Assembly: GCF_023264855.1 (NCBI RefSeq)
Contig: NZ_JAHFUW010000005.1
Location: 62,001 to 126,000, forward strand
Length of the DNA: 64,000 nucleotides
DNA from: Herbiconiux sp.
GTDB taxonomy: Bacteria > Actinomycetota > Actinomycetes > Actinomycetales > Microbacteriaceae
Reading direction: 5' to 3'
Part shown: positions 9,424 to 17,506 of the stretch, one piece after another
Position numbering within the stretch: the first letter of the stretch is position 1
Layout of the letters: each line of letters starts with the position of its first letter
The notes under the pieces: model-generated
Told to the model about the DNA's origin: nothing
Seen by the model: the letters and a program-made list of their open reading frames with translations, nothing else
Database searches by the model: none
Translations under genes and position numbers: made by a program

Positions 9424-9446
9424 CTAAGATTCTGTTGTCTAAGATT
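9424..9446 (+). promoter_or_regulatory. Direct repeat CTAAGATT, possible promoter of the UPF0182 gene
   Basis: The octamer CTAAGATT occurs at 9424-9431 and again at 9439-9446, in the 134-base gap before the UPF0182 gene. Each copy contains TAAGAT, which fits an actinobacterial -10 (TANNNT). The 15-base period suggests either two start sites or a regulator bound on one face of the helix. No convincing -35 was found. Confidence 0.35.
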
Positions 9447-9493
9447 GACGGACATCGGCAGCTAGCACAGCACCCATTAGCGCAGAGGCATAA

Positions 9494-12448
9494 GTGACTT
9501 CCCAAACAGCAGAGAAGCCCGCACGACGTTCGAGAGTGACTCTCGCGATCGCCATAGCGATCGTGGTGGTGCTGGCGATCCTGTTCTTCGTGTTCTCGAC
9601 CCTCTACACCGAGATCCTCTGGTACGACCAGCTCGGCTTCCTCAATGTGCTCACCACGCAGTGGCTGGCGGGCGGCGTGATGTTCGTCGTCGGGTTCCTG
9701 GCCATGGGCATCCCCGTGTGGGCCTCGATCGAGGTCGCGTTCCGCTGGCGCCCCGTCTACGCCAAGCTCAACTCGCAGCTCGACCGCTACCAGCAGGTCA
9801 TCGAACCGCTGCGCCGTCTCGCCACCTTCGGCGTTCCCGCCGTGCTCGGCCTCTTCGCCGGTGTCGCCACCGCTTCGCGCTGGCAGCTCACCCTGCAGTA
9901 CCTCAACCGCACCGCGTTCGGCCAGACCGACCCACAGTTCGGCATGGACATCTCGTTCTACATCTACGACCTGCCGTTCTGGCGCGGAGTCGTGGGCTTC
10001 GCCTCGGCCGTGGTCATCGTCTCGGGCCTCGCCGCCATCGCCACGAGCTACCTGTACGGCGCCATCCGTTTCAGCCAGCGCGAGGTGCGGATCTCCAAGA
10101 CCGCGCGCATCCAGATGGCCATCACGGCCGCCGTCTACCTGCTGCTGCAGGCGGTCAGCATCTGGCTCGACCAGTTCGCCACCCTCGCCGACAGTTCGGG
10201 CATCATCACGGGTGCCTCCTACGCCGACGTGAACGCCACGATCCCCGGTCTGCAGATCCTGGCCGGCATCGCGGCCATCGTCGCCATCCTGTTCCTCGTC
10301 GCCGCCGTCATCGGCCGCTGGCGCCTGCCCATCATCGGTACGGCCCTGCTGGTGGTCAGCGCCCTCATCCTCGGCTCGCTCGCCCCCTGGGTGGTGCAGC
10401 GTTTCCAGGTCGACCCGAGCGAGCGAACGCTCGAACAGGAGTACATCCAGCGCAACATCGACATGACGCGCGACGCCTACGGGGTCTCCGACGTGGAGGA
10501 GACGCCCTACGACGCCACCACAACGGCCGAGCAGGGAGCGCTGCGCAACGATGCGGCCACCACGGCCAACATCCGCATCCTCGACCCCGCTCTGGTGACG
10601 AAGTCGTTCCAGCAGCTGCAGCAGTTCCGCCAGTACTACCAGTTCCCCGACCACCTCGACGTCGACCGGTACACGATCGACGGCCAGGTTCAGGATGCCG
10701 TGGTCACCGTGCGCGACATCAACATCGACCAGCTCGGTTCCTCGGCCACCTGGTACAACCAGACCGTCGTCTACACCCACGGGTACGGCGTGGTGGCGGC
10801 TTACGGCAACCAGCGCTCGGCCGACGGACAGCCTGTGTTCATCGAGTCGGGCATCCCTTCGGTGGGCTCGCTCGGCGACTTCGAGCCGCGCATCTACTTC
10901 GGTGAGAACTCACCGGCCTACTCGATCGTCGGCGGCCCCGAGGGCAGCTCGAAGATCGAGCTCGACTACCCCTCGGGCGAAGACGGCGCCTCGCAGACCT
11001 ACACGACCTTCGAGGGCGACGGCGGGCCCAAGCTCGACAACATCTTCAAGCGGCTCGTCTACGCGCTGAAGTTCCAGTCCGAGCAGATCTTCCTGTCGGA
11101 TGCGGTGAACGACGACTCGCAGATCCTCTACGACCGCGATCCGGCCGAGCGCGTGTCGAAGGTCGCGCCCTACCTCACGATCGACTCGGATCCGTATCCC
11201 TCGGTGGTCGACGGCCAGGTCGTCTGGATCGTCGACGGCTACACCACGTCGGCGAACTACCCGTACTCGAAGGTGCAGTCCCTGAGTTCGTCGATCGCCG
11301 ACACCTACACGCCCACGCCGGCGTATCCGGTCGACGACATCAACTACATCCGCAACTCGGTGAAGGCCACCGTCAACGCGTACGACGGCAAGGTCACGCT
11401 CTACGCCTGGGATGCCGAAGACCCGCTGCTGCAGACCTGGGAGAAGATCTACCCGGCTACGGTCAAGCCGATCAGCGAGATGAGCGGCGAGCTGATGAGC
11501 CACGTGCGCTACCCGGCCGACATGTTCAAGGTGCAGCGCTCGATCCTGGGTCAGTACCACGTGACGGATGCGGGTTCCTTCTACTCGCAGGAAGACGCCT
11601 GGACGACGCCGAACGACCCTACCTCCTCGTCGACCAGCCCCACCCTGCAGCCGCCGTACTACCTGACGCTGCAGATGCCCACGCAAGACGATCCGTCGTA
11701 CTCGCTGTACTCGACGTTCATCCCGCTCTCGCAGCAGGGGGAGTCGTCGCGGAGCGTGCTCACCGGATACCTCGCCGTGGACGCGAACGCAGGATCGGGC
11801 GCGGGGGAGAAGTCCGCCGACTACGGCAAGCTGAGGCTGCTCACGCTGCCGAAGGACGACACCGTGCCCGGCCCCGGTCAGGTGCAGAACAGCTTCTCGT
11901 CCGATCCAGCCGTCTCGTCGGCGCTGAACCTGCTGCGGCAGGGTGAGAGCCAGGTGATCAGCGGAAACCTGCTGACACTGCCGGTGGGCGGCGGCCTGCT
12001 GTACGTGCAGCCGGTCTACGTGCAGTCCCGTGGTGAGACCAGCTTCCCGCTGCTGCAGAAGGTGCTGGTGTCGTTCGGCAACAAGATCGCCTTCGAGAGC
12101 ACGCTCGACGGAGCGCTCGACTCGCTGTTCGGCGGCGACTCGGGAGCGGTGGCCGGAGACGGCGACCTGCCCACCGACGGCACCGGGGGCACGAGCACCA
12201 CCGACCCGGTCGACGGCTCGGGCACCGGCACCACGGATGGTTCCGGGACGACGGATGGCTCGGGCAGTACGCCGGCCCCGACGACCGCGCCCACCGGTGA
12301 CCCGACGCTGACGCAGGCCCTGGCTGACGCCCAGCAGGCGCTGGCCGACAAGGAGGCCGCGCTCAAGGCCGGTGACTGGACGGCGTACGGCGAGGCTGAC
12401 CAGCGTCTGAAGGACGCCGTGGATCGGGCGATCGCCGCATCCAACTAG
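9494..12448 (+). CDS. UPF0182 family large integral membrane protein
   Basis: A 984-residue protein. The N-terminal third has about seven membrane segments (first at residues 16-40, last ending near 305). A long extracytoplasmic domain follows, with the conserved YIQRNIDMTRDAYGV start. A Gly/Ser/Thr/Asp-rich linker (about 890-935) leads to a short amphipathic helix (TLTQALADAQQALADKEAAL) likely to form a coiled coil. Function is not established for the family. The GTG at 9494 puts the basic cap KPARRSR directly before the first membrane helix. It probably shares a role with the upstream PDZ-Lon protease. Confidence 0.9.
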   Translation: MTSQTAEKPARRSRVTLAIAIAIVVVLAILFFVFSTLYTEILWYDQLGFLNVLTTQWLAGGVMFVVGFLAMGIPVWASIEVAFRWRPVYAKLNSQLDRYQQVIEPLRRLATFGVPAVLGLFAGVATASRWQLTLQYLNRTAFGQTDPQFGMDISFYIYDLPFWRGVVGFASAVVIVSGLAAIATSYLYGAIRFSQREVRISKTARIQMAITAAVYLLLQAVSIWLDQFATLADSSGIITGASYADVNATIPGLQILAGIAAIVAILFLVAAVIGRWRLPIIGTALLVVSALILGSLAPWVVQRFQVDPSERTLEQEYIQRNIDMTRDAYGVSDVEETPYDATTTAEQGALRNDAATTANIRILDPALVTKSFQQLQQFRQYYQFPDHLDVDRYTIDGQVQDAVVTVRDINIDQLGSSATWYNQTVVYTHGYGVVAAYGNQRSADGQPVFIESGIPSVGSLGDFEPRIYFGENSPAYSIVGGPEGSSKIELDYPSGEDGASQTYTTFEGDGGPKLDNIFKRLVYALKFQSEQIFLSDAVNDDSQILYDRDPAERVSKVAPYLTIDSDPYPSVVDGQVVWIVDGYTTSANYPYSKVQSLSSSIADTYTPTPAYPVDDINYIRNSVKATVNAYDGKVTLYAWDAEDPLLQTWEKIYPATVKPISEMSGELMSHVRYPADMFKVQRSILGQYHVTDAGSFYSQEDAWTTPNDPTSSSTSPTLQPPYYLTLQMPTQDDPSYSLYSTFIPLSQQGESSRSVLTGYLAVDANAGSGAGEKSADYGKLRLLTLPKDDTVPGPGQVQNSFSSDPAVSSALNLLRQGESQVISGNLLTLPVGGGLLYVQPVYVQSRGETSFPLLQKVLVSFGNKIAFESTLDGALDSLFGGDSGAVAGDGDLPTDGTGGTSTTDPVDGSGTGTTDGSGTTDGSGSTPAPTTAPTGDPTLTQALADAQQALADKEAALKAGDWTAYGEADQRLKDAVDRAIAASN

Positions 12449-12507
12449 GAGTACCGCATAAAGGGTAGATTGTTGCCCTTAGCATTGCATTCCCCGTCTA
12501 AGGTGCA

Positions 12508-12536
12508 GGATAATGCACGTATGGACTTCATTATCC
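12508..12536 (+). promoter_or_regulatory. Inverted repeat over the hipB start codon (candidate autoregulatory operator)
   Basis: GGATAATG at 12508-12515 and CATTATCC at 12529-12536 form a perfect 8-base inverted repeat with a 13-base spacer holding the hipB ATG (12521). E. coli HipB binds half-sites built on TATCC/GGATA, so the base content fits, although order and spacing differ here. It could act as a DNA operator or as an mRNA hairpin hiding the start. A second weaker repeat, AAGGG/CCCTT, lies at 12461-12480. Confidence 0.5.
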
Positions 12537-12871
12537 GGCACGACGACGAGGCTGGAACGGAGGCGATCACCACCGAGGAGCTCGAGCAGCGCTTGGGTGA
12601 TCGCCTCCGCTCCCTCCGCCTGTCGAAGAACCTCGATCAGGCCACCGTGGCCTCTCGCGCCGGTGTGAGCCTTCGTACCGTGAAGAACCTCGAACACGGA
12701 CGAGGATCGAGTGTCTCCACGCTCGCGGCCGTGGTGAGGGCGCTCGGGCGCCTGGACTGGTTCGAGCAACTCGATCCTCCTGTGGCCGTGAGTCCGCTGC
12801 GGATGCTGGCGCAGGATCGCCGCGAAGCGGTTCCGCGCCGCGCCTCCAAGCCCCGTGGAACGGGGAGCTGA
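12521..12871 (+). CDS. hipB: HipB-like antitoxin, Xre-family HTH
   Basis: A 116-residue DNA-binding protein. The Xre helix-turn-helix spans residues about 25-80 (LGDRLRSLRLSKNLDQATVA, then AGVSLRTVKNLEHGRG), followed by a basic tail ending KPRGTGS. The ATG at 12521 follows AGGA by ten bases and starts the conserved part. Its TGA shares one base with the hipA ATG (TGATG), the usual antitoxin-first arrangement. It should neutralise HipA and repress the operon, probably through the inverted repeat over its own start. Confidence 0.85.
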   Translation: MDFIIRHDDEAGTEAITTEELEQRLGDRLRSLRLSKNLDQATVASRAGVSLRTVKNLEHGRGSSVSTLAAVVRALGRLDWFEQLDPPVAVSPLRMLAQDRREAVPRRASKPRGTGS

Positions 12872-14157
12872 TGGTCTACACGCCGGTCGCGGTGATCGAG
12901 GTGAGGGCCTGGGACCGCACGGTCGGCGCGCTCGTCGCCGATCCGGCATCCGGGTCGTACGCCTTCGAATACGACCCCGGATGGATCGCGTCCGGCATCG
13001 AGCTCTCGCCGCTCAGCACCCCTTTGGGGGAGCGGGTGCGGGTGTATCCGGGGTTGCCCGAGGCCACCTACCATCGCTTGCCGCCGTTCGTGGCGGATGC
13101 CCTGCCCGACGACTTCGGCAACGCGCTGGTGACGGCGTACCTCGCCTCACAGGGTGTGGAGCGCTCGGCCATCACGGCGCTGGACAGGCTCGGCTACCTC
13201 GGTAGCCGAGGGATGGGGGCGCTGGAGTTCCGGCCGACCCGCGGGCCGCAGCGCCGCCGGCCCACGGCGCTCGAACTCTCCGAACTGGTGACCGGCGCCC
13301 GCAGCGCCCTCTCCGGCCGCATCGAGGGCGACCGGGAGTCGGCCGCCGCTCTGGCCAACCTCATCCAGGTCGGCACCTCGGCCGGCGGGGCGCGGGCGAA
13401 GGCGATCATCGCGTGGAACCCGTCGACCGACGAGATCCGGTCGGGTCAGCTGCCCTCCGAGGCGGGTTTCGAGCAGTGGATGATCAAGCTCGACGGCGTG
13501 GGGCGGGATGCCGAGCTCGGCAGCAGCGCCGGCTACGGCCGGATCGAATACGCCTACTACCTGATGGCCACGGCCGCGGGCATCGAGATGTCGCCGTCGC
13601 GCCTCCTTGAGGAGAACGGCCGGGCGCACTTCATGACCAAGCGCTTCGACCGCGCGCCCGACGGGCGAAAGATCCATCTGCAGACGCTCTGCGCGGTGGC
13701 CGAGCTCGACTACAAGCAGCGCGGCACGCATGACTACGCCCAGTACTTCCAGGTGATCGGTGCGCTCGGTCTCGGCGATGCGGCGCTCACCGAGGCGTTT
13801 CGCCGGATGGTGTTCAACGTGCTGGCGCGCAACTGCGACGACCACACGAAGAACTTCTCGTTCCTGCTCGATCCGGAGGGCGGTGGGTGGCGGCTGGCGC
13901 CGGGGTACGACATCACGTACGCCTACAACCCGCAGGGGCAGTGGACGTACCAGCACCTGATGTCGGTGAACGGGGAGTTCGCGGGCATCACGCGGGCGGA
14001 TCTGCTCGCGGTGGCGGACCGGTTCCAGGTACCGGGACGGTTCGAGGTGATCTCGGCGGTGGAGGATGCTCTCAGCGGGTGGGGCGAGTTCGCCGCTCAG
14101 GCGGGGCTGTCCGGGGAGGATGCGGAGCGCATCCGCTCGGAGTTCCCGTCGCTGTGA
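12871..14157 (+). CDS. hipA: HipA-family serine/threonine kinase toxin
   Basis: A 428-residue HipA-like kinase. It has the N-terminal couple-hipA domain (VRAWDRTVGALVAD and LSPLSTPLGER), the glycine-rich loop GTSAGGARAKAII, the catalytic NCDDHTKNFSFLLD and the metal-binding APGYDITYAY. All key catalytic positions look intact. E. coli HipA phosphorylates GltX and causes persistence; the target here is unknown. GGGGAG lies just before the ATG. The gene ends 41 bases before an initiator tRNA, a common setting for horizontally acquired modules, though its base composition is like its neighbours'. Confidence 0.9.
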   Translation: MVYTPVAVIEVRAWDRTVGALVADPASGSYAFEYDPGWIASGIELSPLSTPLGERVRVYPGLPEATYHRLPPFVADALPDDFGNALVTAYLASQGVERSAITALDRLGYLGSRGMGALEFRPTRGPQRRRPTALELSELVTGARSALSGRIEGDRESAAALANLIQVGTSAGGARAKAIIAWNPSTDEIRSGQLPSEAGFEQWMIKLDGVGRDAELGSSAGYGRIEYAYYLMATAAGIEMSPSRLLEENGRAHFMTKRFDRAPDGRKIHLQTLCAVAELDYKQRGTHDYAQYFQVIGALGLGDAALTEAFRRMVFNVLARNCDDHTKNFSFLLDPEGGGWRLAPGYDITYAYNPQGQWTYQHLMSVNGEFAGITRADLLAVADRFQVPGRFEVISAVEDALSGWGEFAAQAGLSGEDAERIRSEFPSL

Positions 14158-14198
14158 GCGTGGGCTGCTCATAGGCGTGCTAGAGTAGATTCTCGTGC

Positions 14199-14272
14199 CG
14201 CGGGGTGGAGCAGTTCGGTAGCTCGCTGGGCTCATAACCCAGAGGTCGCAGGTTCAAATCCTGTCCCCGCAA
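14199..14272 (+). tRNA. Initiator tRNA-fMet (CAT), copy 1
   Basis: A 74-base cloverleaf with no encoded CCA. The acceptor arms CGCGGGG and CCCCGCA leave a C-A mismatch at 1:72. The anticodon stem has three G-C pairs flanking CTCATAA, and the T arm has GGTTCAAATCC. The 1:72 mismatch and the GGG/CCC stem are initiator hallmarks. A -10-like TAGAGT ends 13 bases upstream. It is identical to copy 2 at 32807-32880. Confidence 0.97.
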
Positions 14273-14281
14273 CGAAAACGA

Positions 14282-14313
14282 GAAGGCCCGGTCATCGACC
14301 GGGCCTTCTTTTT
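14282..14313 (+). terminator. Rho-independent terminator of tRNA-fMet copy 1
   Basis: GAAGGCCCGGTC and GACCGGGCCTTC form a perfect 12-bp stem with a 3-base ATC loop, followed by five T residues (14309-14313). The stem core is shared with the terminator of tRNA copy 2. Confidence 0.93.
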
Positions 14314-14344
14314 GCGTTCTCGGGGGAGTCTTCGGGCTGTCGCT

Positions 14345-14492
14345 GGGGCTGCCGCGCGCTTCGCGCTTGCCTTCGATGGGTGTGGCTGGGTTGTCGGGGT
14401 CGGTTGCCTTGTCGTCATCGTCCTTGAATGGTGACGGATGCGCGTGGCTTGGCCGGTCCATCGAGGGCAAGCGCGGAGCGCGCGGCAGCCCC
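14345..14492. repeat. REPIN-like long inverted repeat, copy 1
   Basis: Two 35-base arms (14345-14379 and 14458-14492) are inverted copies with only two differences, both of which would be G-U pairs in RNA read from the plus strand. They enclose a 78-base spacer. Each arm itself contains a small palindrome around GCGCGCTTCGCGC, the nested layout of paired REP elements. The same arm sequence recurs in copy 2 at 40491-40616. It occupies most of the gap between the tRNA terminator and the DUF222/HNH gene at 14542. Confidence 0.8.
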
Positions 14493-14541
14493 GACGGCTT
14501 CCAAGGCCTCAATGTCGGTGGTCGCTGATTGAATTAATCTC

Positions 14542-15945
14542 ATGATAGAGATGACGGATGCGACGGATGCCGGGCCCCGGCGTCAATTCGACGCGCGCGC
14601 CGCCTTCGATGCTGATCTCGATTACGTCCACGACATCACCCGTCGGCAGGCGTCGCTCGAGGCGGACAAGATGGTGGCGGTCGCCCGGTTGTCCCGCCGT
14701 GCTCGGGGGCGCACCCTGGGGCTGGATGCGGAGGAATCCGCGGTGTGTGGGTTCGCCCACACGGAGGAAGAGAAGCGGCTGCTGGTCGCCGAGATCGGCA
14801 CGACACTGCGGGTGCCGGAGTGCACGGTGGGCAGCATGGTGACGGACGCGGAAACCCTCGTCACCTCGCTCCCGTTGACGTTGGCCGCCCTGCAAGCGGG
14901 GGAGATCACGGGTCGGCACGCGCATGTGATGGTGGCGCAGTGCTCAACGGTCCCGGTGGAAGCGCACGGGGAATTCGAGGCGGCGTTGCTTCCGGTGGCG
15001 TCCCGGTTGACGGTGGCGCAGTTCACCCAACGCGCCCGCATCTACCGGGAACGAGTCCACCCGGAGACGCCTCGCAAGCGACATGTGGAAGCTCTTGCTC
15101 ATCGCGGTGTGTGGGTGGATCCCGCGGCGGATGGGATGGCGCAGCTGAGCGTGCTGCTGCCGGCCGCGGAGGCGATCGCGATCGATGAGAAACTCGACCA
15201 GATCGCCCGCTCCCAGCGCGGCCCCGACGAGCCCCGCACCCACGCCCAACGCCGCTGCGATGCCGCTATCGCGCTGCTCCTCGACCCCGAGGGTGACCTT
15301 GCTACTGCTGCGCAGCGGATCCGCCCGCAGGTGATCCTCACTGTTCCCGCCCTGTCGCTCCTGGGCCACACGGAGGAGCCGGCCGAGTTGCACGGGTATG
15401 GTCCGATCGACCCGGTGACGGCCCGCCGCCTGACCGCAGACGCACCGAGCGTGACCCGTTGGTTGACCGACCCGGTCACCGGGCACACCCTGTCCGTGGG
15501 GCGGGAGAGTTACCGCATCCCCGCTGACCTGCGGTTGGCGCTCACGATTGAGGATGAGACGTGCCGGTTCCCCGGCTGCCGACGCCGGGCACAACGCTGC
15601 GAACTCGACCACGTCCACGCCTGGGCGGACGGTGGCGAAACCTCCCACGCGAACCTCGCGAGCCTGTGCTCGAAGCATCACCACTTGAAGCACGAATCCG
15701 ATTGGACAGTGAAGGCGTTGCCCGGGCGGGAGTTGCGGTGGACGTCCCCGATCGGCAGGGTTCACATCACCGAACCCGCCAACCCGGCACACCCACCCTG
15801 GCCCGAATGCGGCCCAGAATCTGAAGGCGAACCACCACCAACCCGGCCGGAACGCTCACCAGCTGACCTCGAATCACGACCGAAGCGCCCTAGCTTTCAG
15901 CCCGTGAGTGAGACGCACTGCCCATTCGAAGAAGTGCTGTTCTGA
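14542..15945 (+). CDS. DUF222 / HNH endonuclease (13E12 repeat family), copy 1
   Basis: A 467-residue protein. An N-terminal helical DUF222 region (about 1-330) precedes a C-terminal HNH nuclease: CRFPGCRRRAQRCELDHVHA, WADGGETSHANLASLC and KHHHLKH, with the zinc cysteines and catalytic His present. The family is multi-copy in Microbacteriaceae and mycobacteria; its function is not established. The ATG at 14542 has no ribosome site. CTGATTGAAT just upstream resembles the CTGATAGAAT before copy 2, so a near-leaderless transcript is possible. An in-frame ATG at 14551 is the alternative. The tail after HNH is Pro/Glu-rich and ends in a tandem-repeat tract. Confidence 0.88.
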   Translation: MIEMTDATDAGPRRQFDARAAFDADLDYVHDITRRQASLEADKMVAVARLSRRARGRTLGLDAEESAVCGFAHTEEEKRLLVAEIGTTLRVPECTVGSMVTDAETLVTSLPLTLAALQAGEITGRHAHVMVAQCSTVPVEAHGEFEAALLPVASRLTVAQFTQRARIYRERVHPETPRKRHVEALAHRGVWVDPAADGMAQLSVLLPAAEAIAIDEKLDQIARSQRGPDEPRTHAQRRCDAAIALLLDPEGDLATAAQRIRPQVILTVPALSLLGHTEEPAELHGYGPIDPVTARRLTADAPSVTRWLTDPVTGHTLSVGRESYRIPADLRLALTIEDETCRFPGCRRRAQRCELDHVHAWADGGETSHANLASLCSKHHHLKHESDWTVKALPGRELRWTSPIGRVHITEPANPAHPPWPECGPESEGEPPPTRPERSPADLESRPKRPSFQPVSETHCPFEEVLF

Positions 15946-16017
15946 TCCGAACCGGTGCTGTTCTGATTCGACGTGGTGCTGTCCTGATTCGACGTGGTGC
16001 TGCTCTGATCGGCGTGC
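15934..16017 (+). repeat. Four 21-base tandem repeats at the 3' end of the HNH gene
   Basis: Units at 15934-15954, 15955-15975, 15976-15996 and 15997-16017 share GTGCTGTTCTGATTCGA with a few changes. Because 21 bases is seven codons, the gene frame is kept and each unit repeats the VL(F/S/L)-stop ending, giving four in-frame TGA stops in a row. The rest of the gap to 16108 shows nothing clear. Confidence 0.85.
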
Positions 16018-16108
16018 CCGGCTCGGTTTCCGCACCTCAACACGCTGATGTTGCCGTCCTTTACGCGAGCCTCCGGTCCGTGGGCGCGCGCTGTTTGGCT
16101 CGCGGCTC

Positions 16109-17419
16109 GTGAGCGCTCGAGCGGACCGACCCGCCATCCGACTGGCCCTGAACTACTTTCCTGCGGGCTGGCACGAGGGCATCTGGCACGGTGCCGGCGA
16201 TCCCGCCTCGTTGCTGACCGACATCGACTACTTCGTGTGGCTGGCCCTGGCGGCCGAAGCCGCGAAGCTCGACGCCCTCTTCTTGGCCGACACCATCGGC
16301 GGGCTGCAGCTGCGATCGCACCGCGCCCTCTGGGGTGGCCAGGATCCGACCGTGCTGCTCGCCGCCATCGCGAGCCGCACGAGCAACATCGGCCTGGTCT
16401 CCACCGTCTCGGGACTGTTCGGCAACCCGGTGGAGGTCGCCCGCAAAGTCGCGACCCTCGACCACGCGTCGCGGGGCCGCGCCGCCTGGAACATCGTGAC
16501 CAGTCAGGGCGAGACCACCCGGACGGTTTTCGGCGTGGACGAGCACTTCTCCGACGAGGTGCGCTACCGCCGGGCGGGGGAGTTCGCGACGCTGGTCGAC
16601 GCCTACTGGGACTCGCTGCCGCGCGAGGCGATCGTGGCCGACGAGTCACGCGGGGTCTACCTCGACGCCGCCCGTACGCGACCGGTGAACTTCGAGGGGG
16701 AGCACTTCCGCTCCAGTGGCGTGCTCCCGGTTCCGGTGAGCGTGCACGGCAAGCCACTCGTCTTCCAGGCCGGCAGCTCGGAGGCGAGCATCGACTTCGG
16801 CGTCACCCAGGCGGACGCCCTGTTCACCGCGCGCCGCGACCTGGCGGGCTCGCAGACGTTCTACGCCGACGTGCACGCCAAAAGCGCAGCAGCCTCACGC
16901 CGGCCGCCGCTGGTGCTGCCGGGGGTGTTCATCTACCCCGGGGCCACCGAGGCCGAAGCCGTCGCCCGCAAGGCCGAACTCGACGAACGGGTGAACGTCG
17001 ATCTCGGCCTGCCCCTGCTCGCGGCCCGCCTCGGACTGCCGCCGGAGTCATTGCGGCTGGACGCGGAACTGCCGTACGAGCTGCTCGCGACCGTCGTCGG
17101 TGACTCGCACGTCGCCGACCTTCCGGAGCAGATCGTGGACGAGGCCCGCCGCAACCGCTGGACCGTGTGTCAGATCCTCACCCACAACGGCTTGGGCGCG
17201 CACCGGGTGCTCGTGGGCGCCGGCGAGCAGATCGCCGACCAATTGCTGGATTGGGTCGACGCACGAGGTGCCGACGGGTTCGTGCTGAGCTTCGGCGACT
17301 ACCGGCACGACGTGCCGATCTTCGCCGAGACGGTCATTCCGCGCCTGCAGCAGCTCGGCCGGTTCCGCACGGAGTACGACGGGCCGACGACGACACTCCG
17401 GCAGAACCTCGGCCTCTGA
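16109..17419 (+). CDS. NtaA/SnaA/DszA-family FMN-dependent monooxygenase
   Basis: A 436-residue flavin monooxygenase of the bacterial luciferase fold, NtaA subgroup. Typical segments are IRLALNYFPAGWHEGIWHG at the N-terminus, LDALFLADTIGG, IGLVSTVSGLFGNPVEVARK, RAAWNIVTSQGE, the long DEVRYRRAGEF insertion and LVFQAGSSEASIDFG. Relatives oxidise nitrilotriacetate, dibenzothiophene sulfone or S-modified cysteine derivatives using FMNH2 from a separate reductase, which is not seen here. The GTG at 16109 has no good ribosome site. It is convergent with the next monooxygenase gene. Substrate unknown. Confidence 0.88.
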   Translation: MSARADRPAIRLALNYFPAGWHEGIWHGAGDPASLLTDIDYFVWLALAAEAAKLDALFLADTIGGLQLRSHRALWGGQDPTVLLAAIASRTSNIGLVSTVSGLFGNPVEVARKVATLDHASRGRAAWNIVTSQGETTRTVFGVDEHFSDEVRYRRAGEFATLVDAYWDSLPREAIVADESRGVYLDAARTRPVNFEGEHFRSSGVLPVPVSVHGKPLVFQAGSSEASIDFGVTQADALFTARRDLAGSQTFYADVHAKSAAASRRPPLVLPGVFIYPGATEAEAVARKAELDERVNVDLGLPLLAARLGLPPESLRLDAELPYELLATVVGDSHVADLPEQIVDEARRNRWTVCQILTHNGLGAHRVLVGAGEQIADQLLDWVDARGADGFVLSFGDYRHDVPIFAETVIPRLQQLGRFRTEYDGPTTTLRQNLGL

Positions 17420-17452
17420 GCGATCGGCTGATCGACAGGTGGGTGCCGATCA

Positions 17453-17506
17453 GACCGCCGCCGACTATCAGGCCGCCGCCGACTACCTGACCGCCGCCGA
17501 TGACCC
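17453..17506. repeat. Three 18-base tandem repeats at a convergent gene boundary
   Basis: Units at 17453-17470, 17471-17488 and 17489-17506 share the core CCGCCGCCGA. They cover the end of the minus-strand monooxygenase gene (stop at 17483) and the short spacer. They encode its last residues and probably shifted its stop codon. Confidence 0.7.

Noticed and set aside
14180-14512. Antisense frame over tRNA copy 1 and the REPIN spacer that would encode an Asp-Asp-Asp-Asp-Lys stretch
   Set aside because: It crosses a tRNA and a terminator and has no start signal; the acidic stretch is a coincidence of the spacer.
14199-15945. tRNA-linked HNH gene considered as an integrative element with attachment sites
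   Set aside because: No integrase or relaxase, and no direct repeat of the tRNA 3' end nearby other than the second full tRNA copy.
15934-17506. Short tandem repeats considered as a CRISPR array
   Set aside because: Repeats are directly adjacent with no unique spacers, and no cas genes are present.
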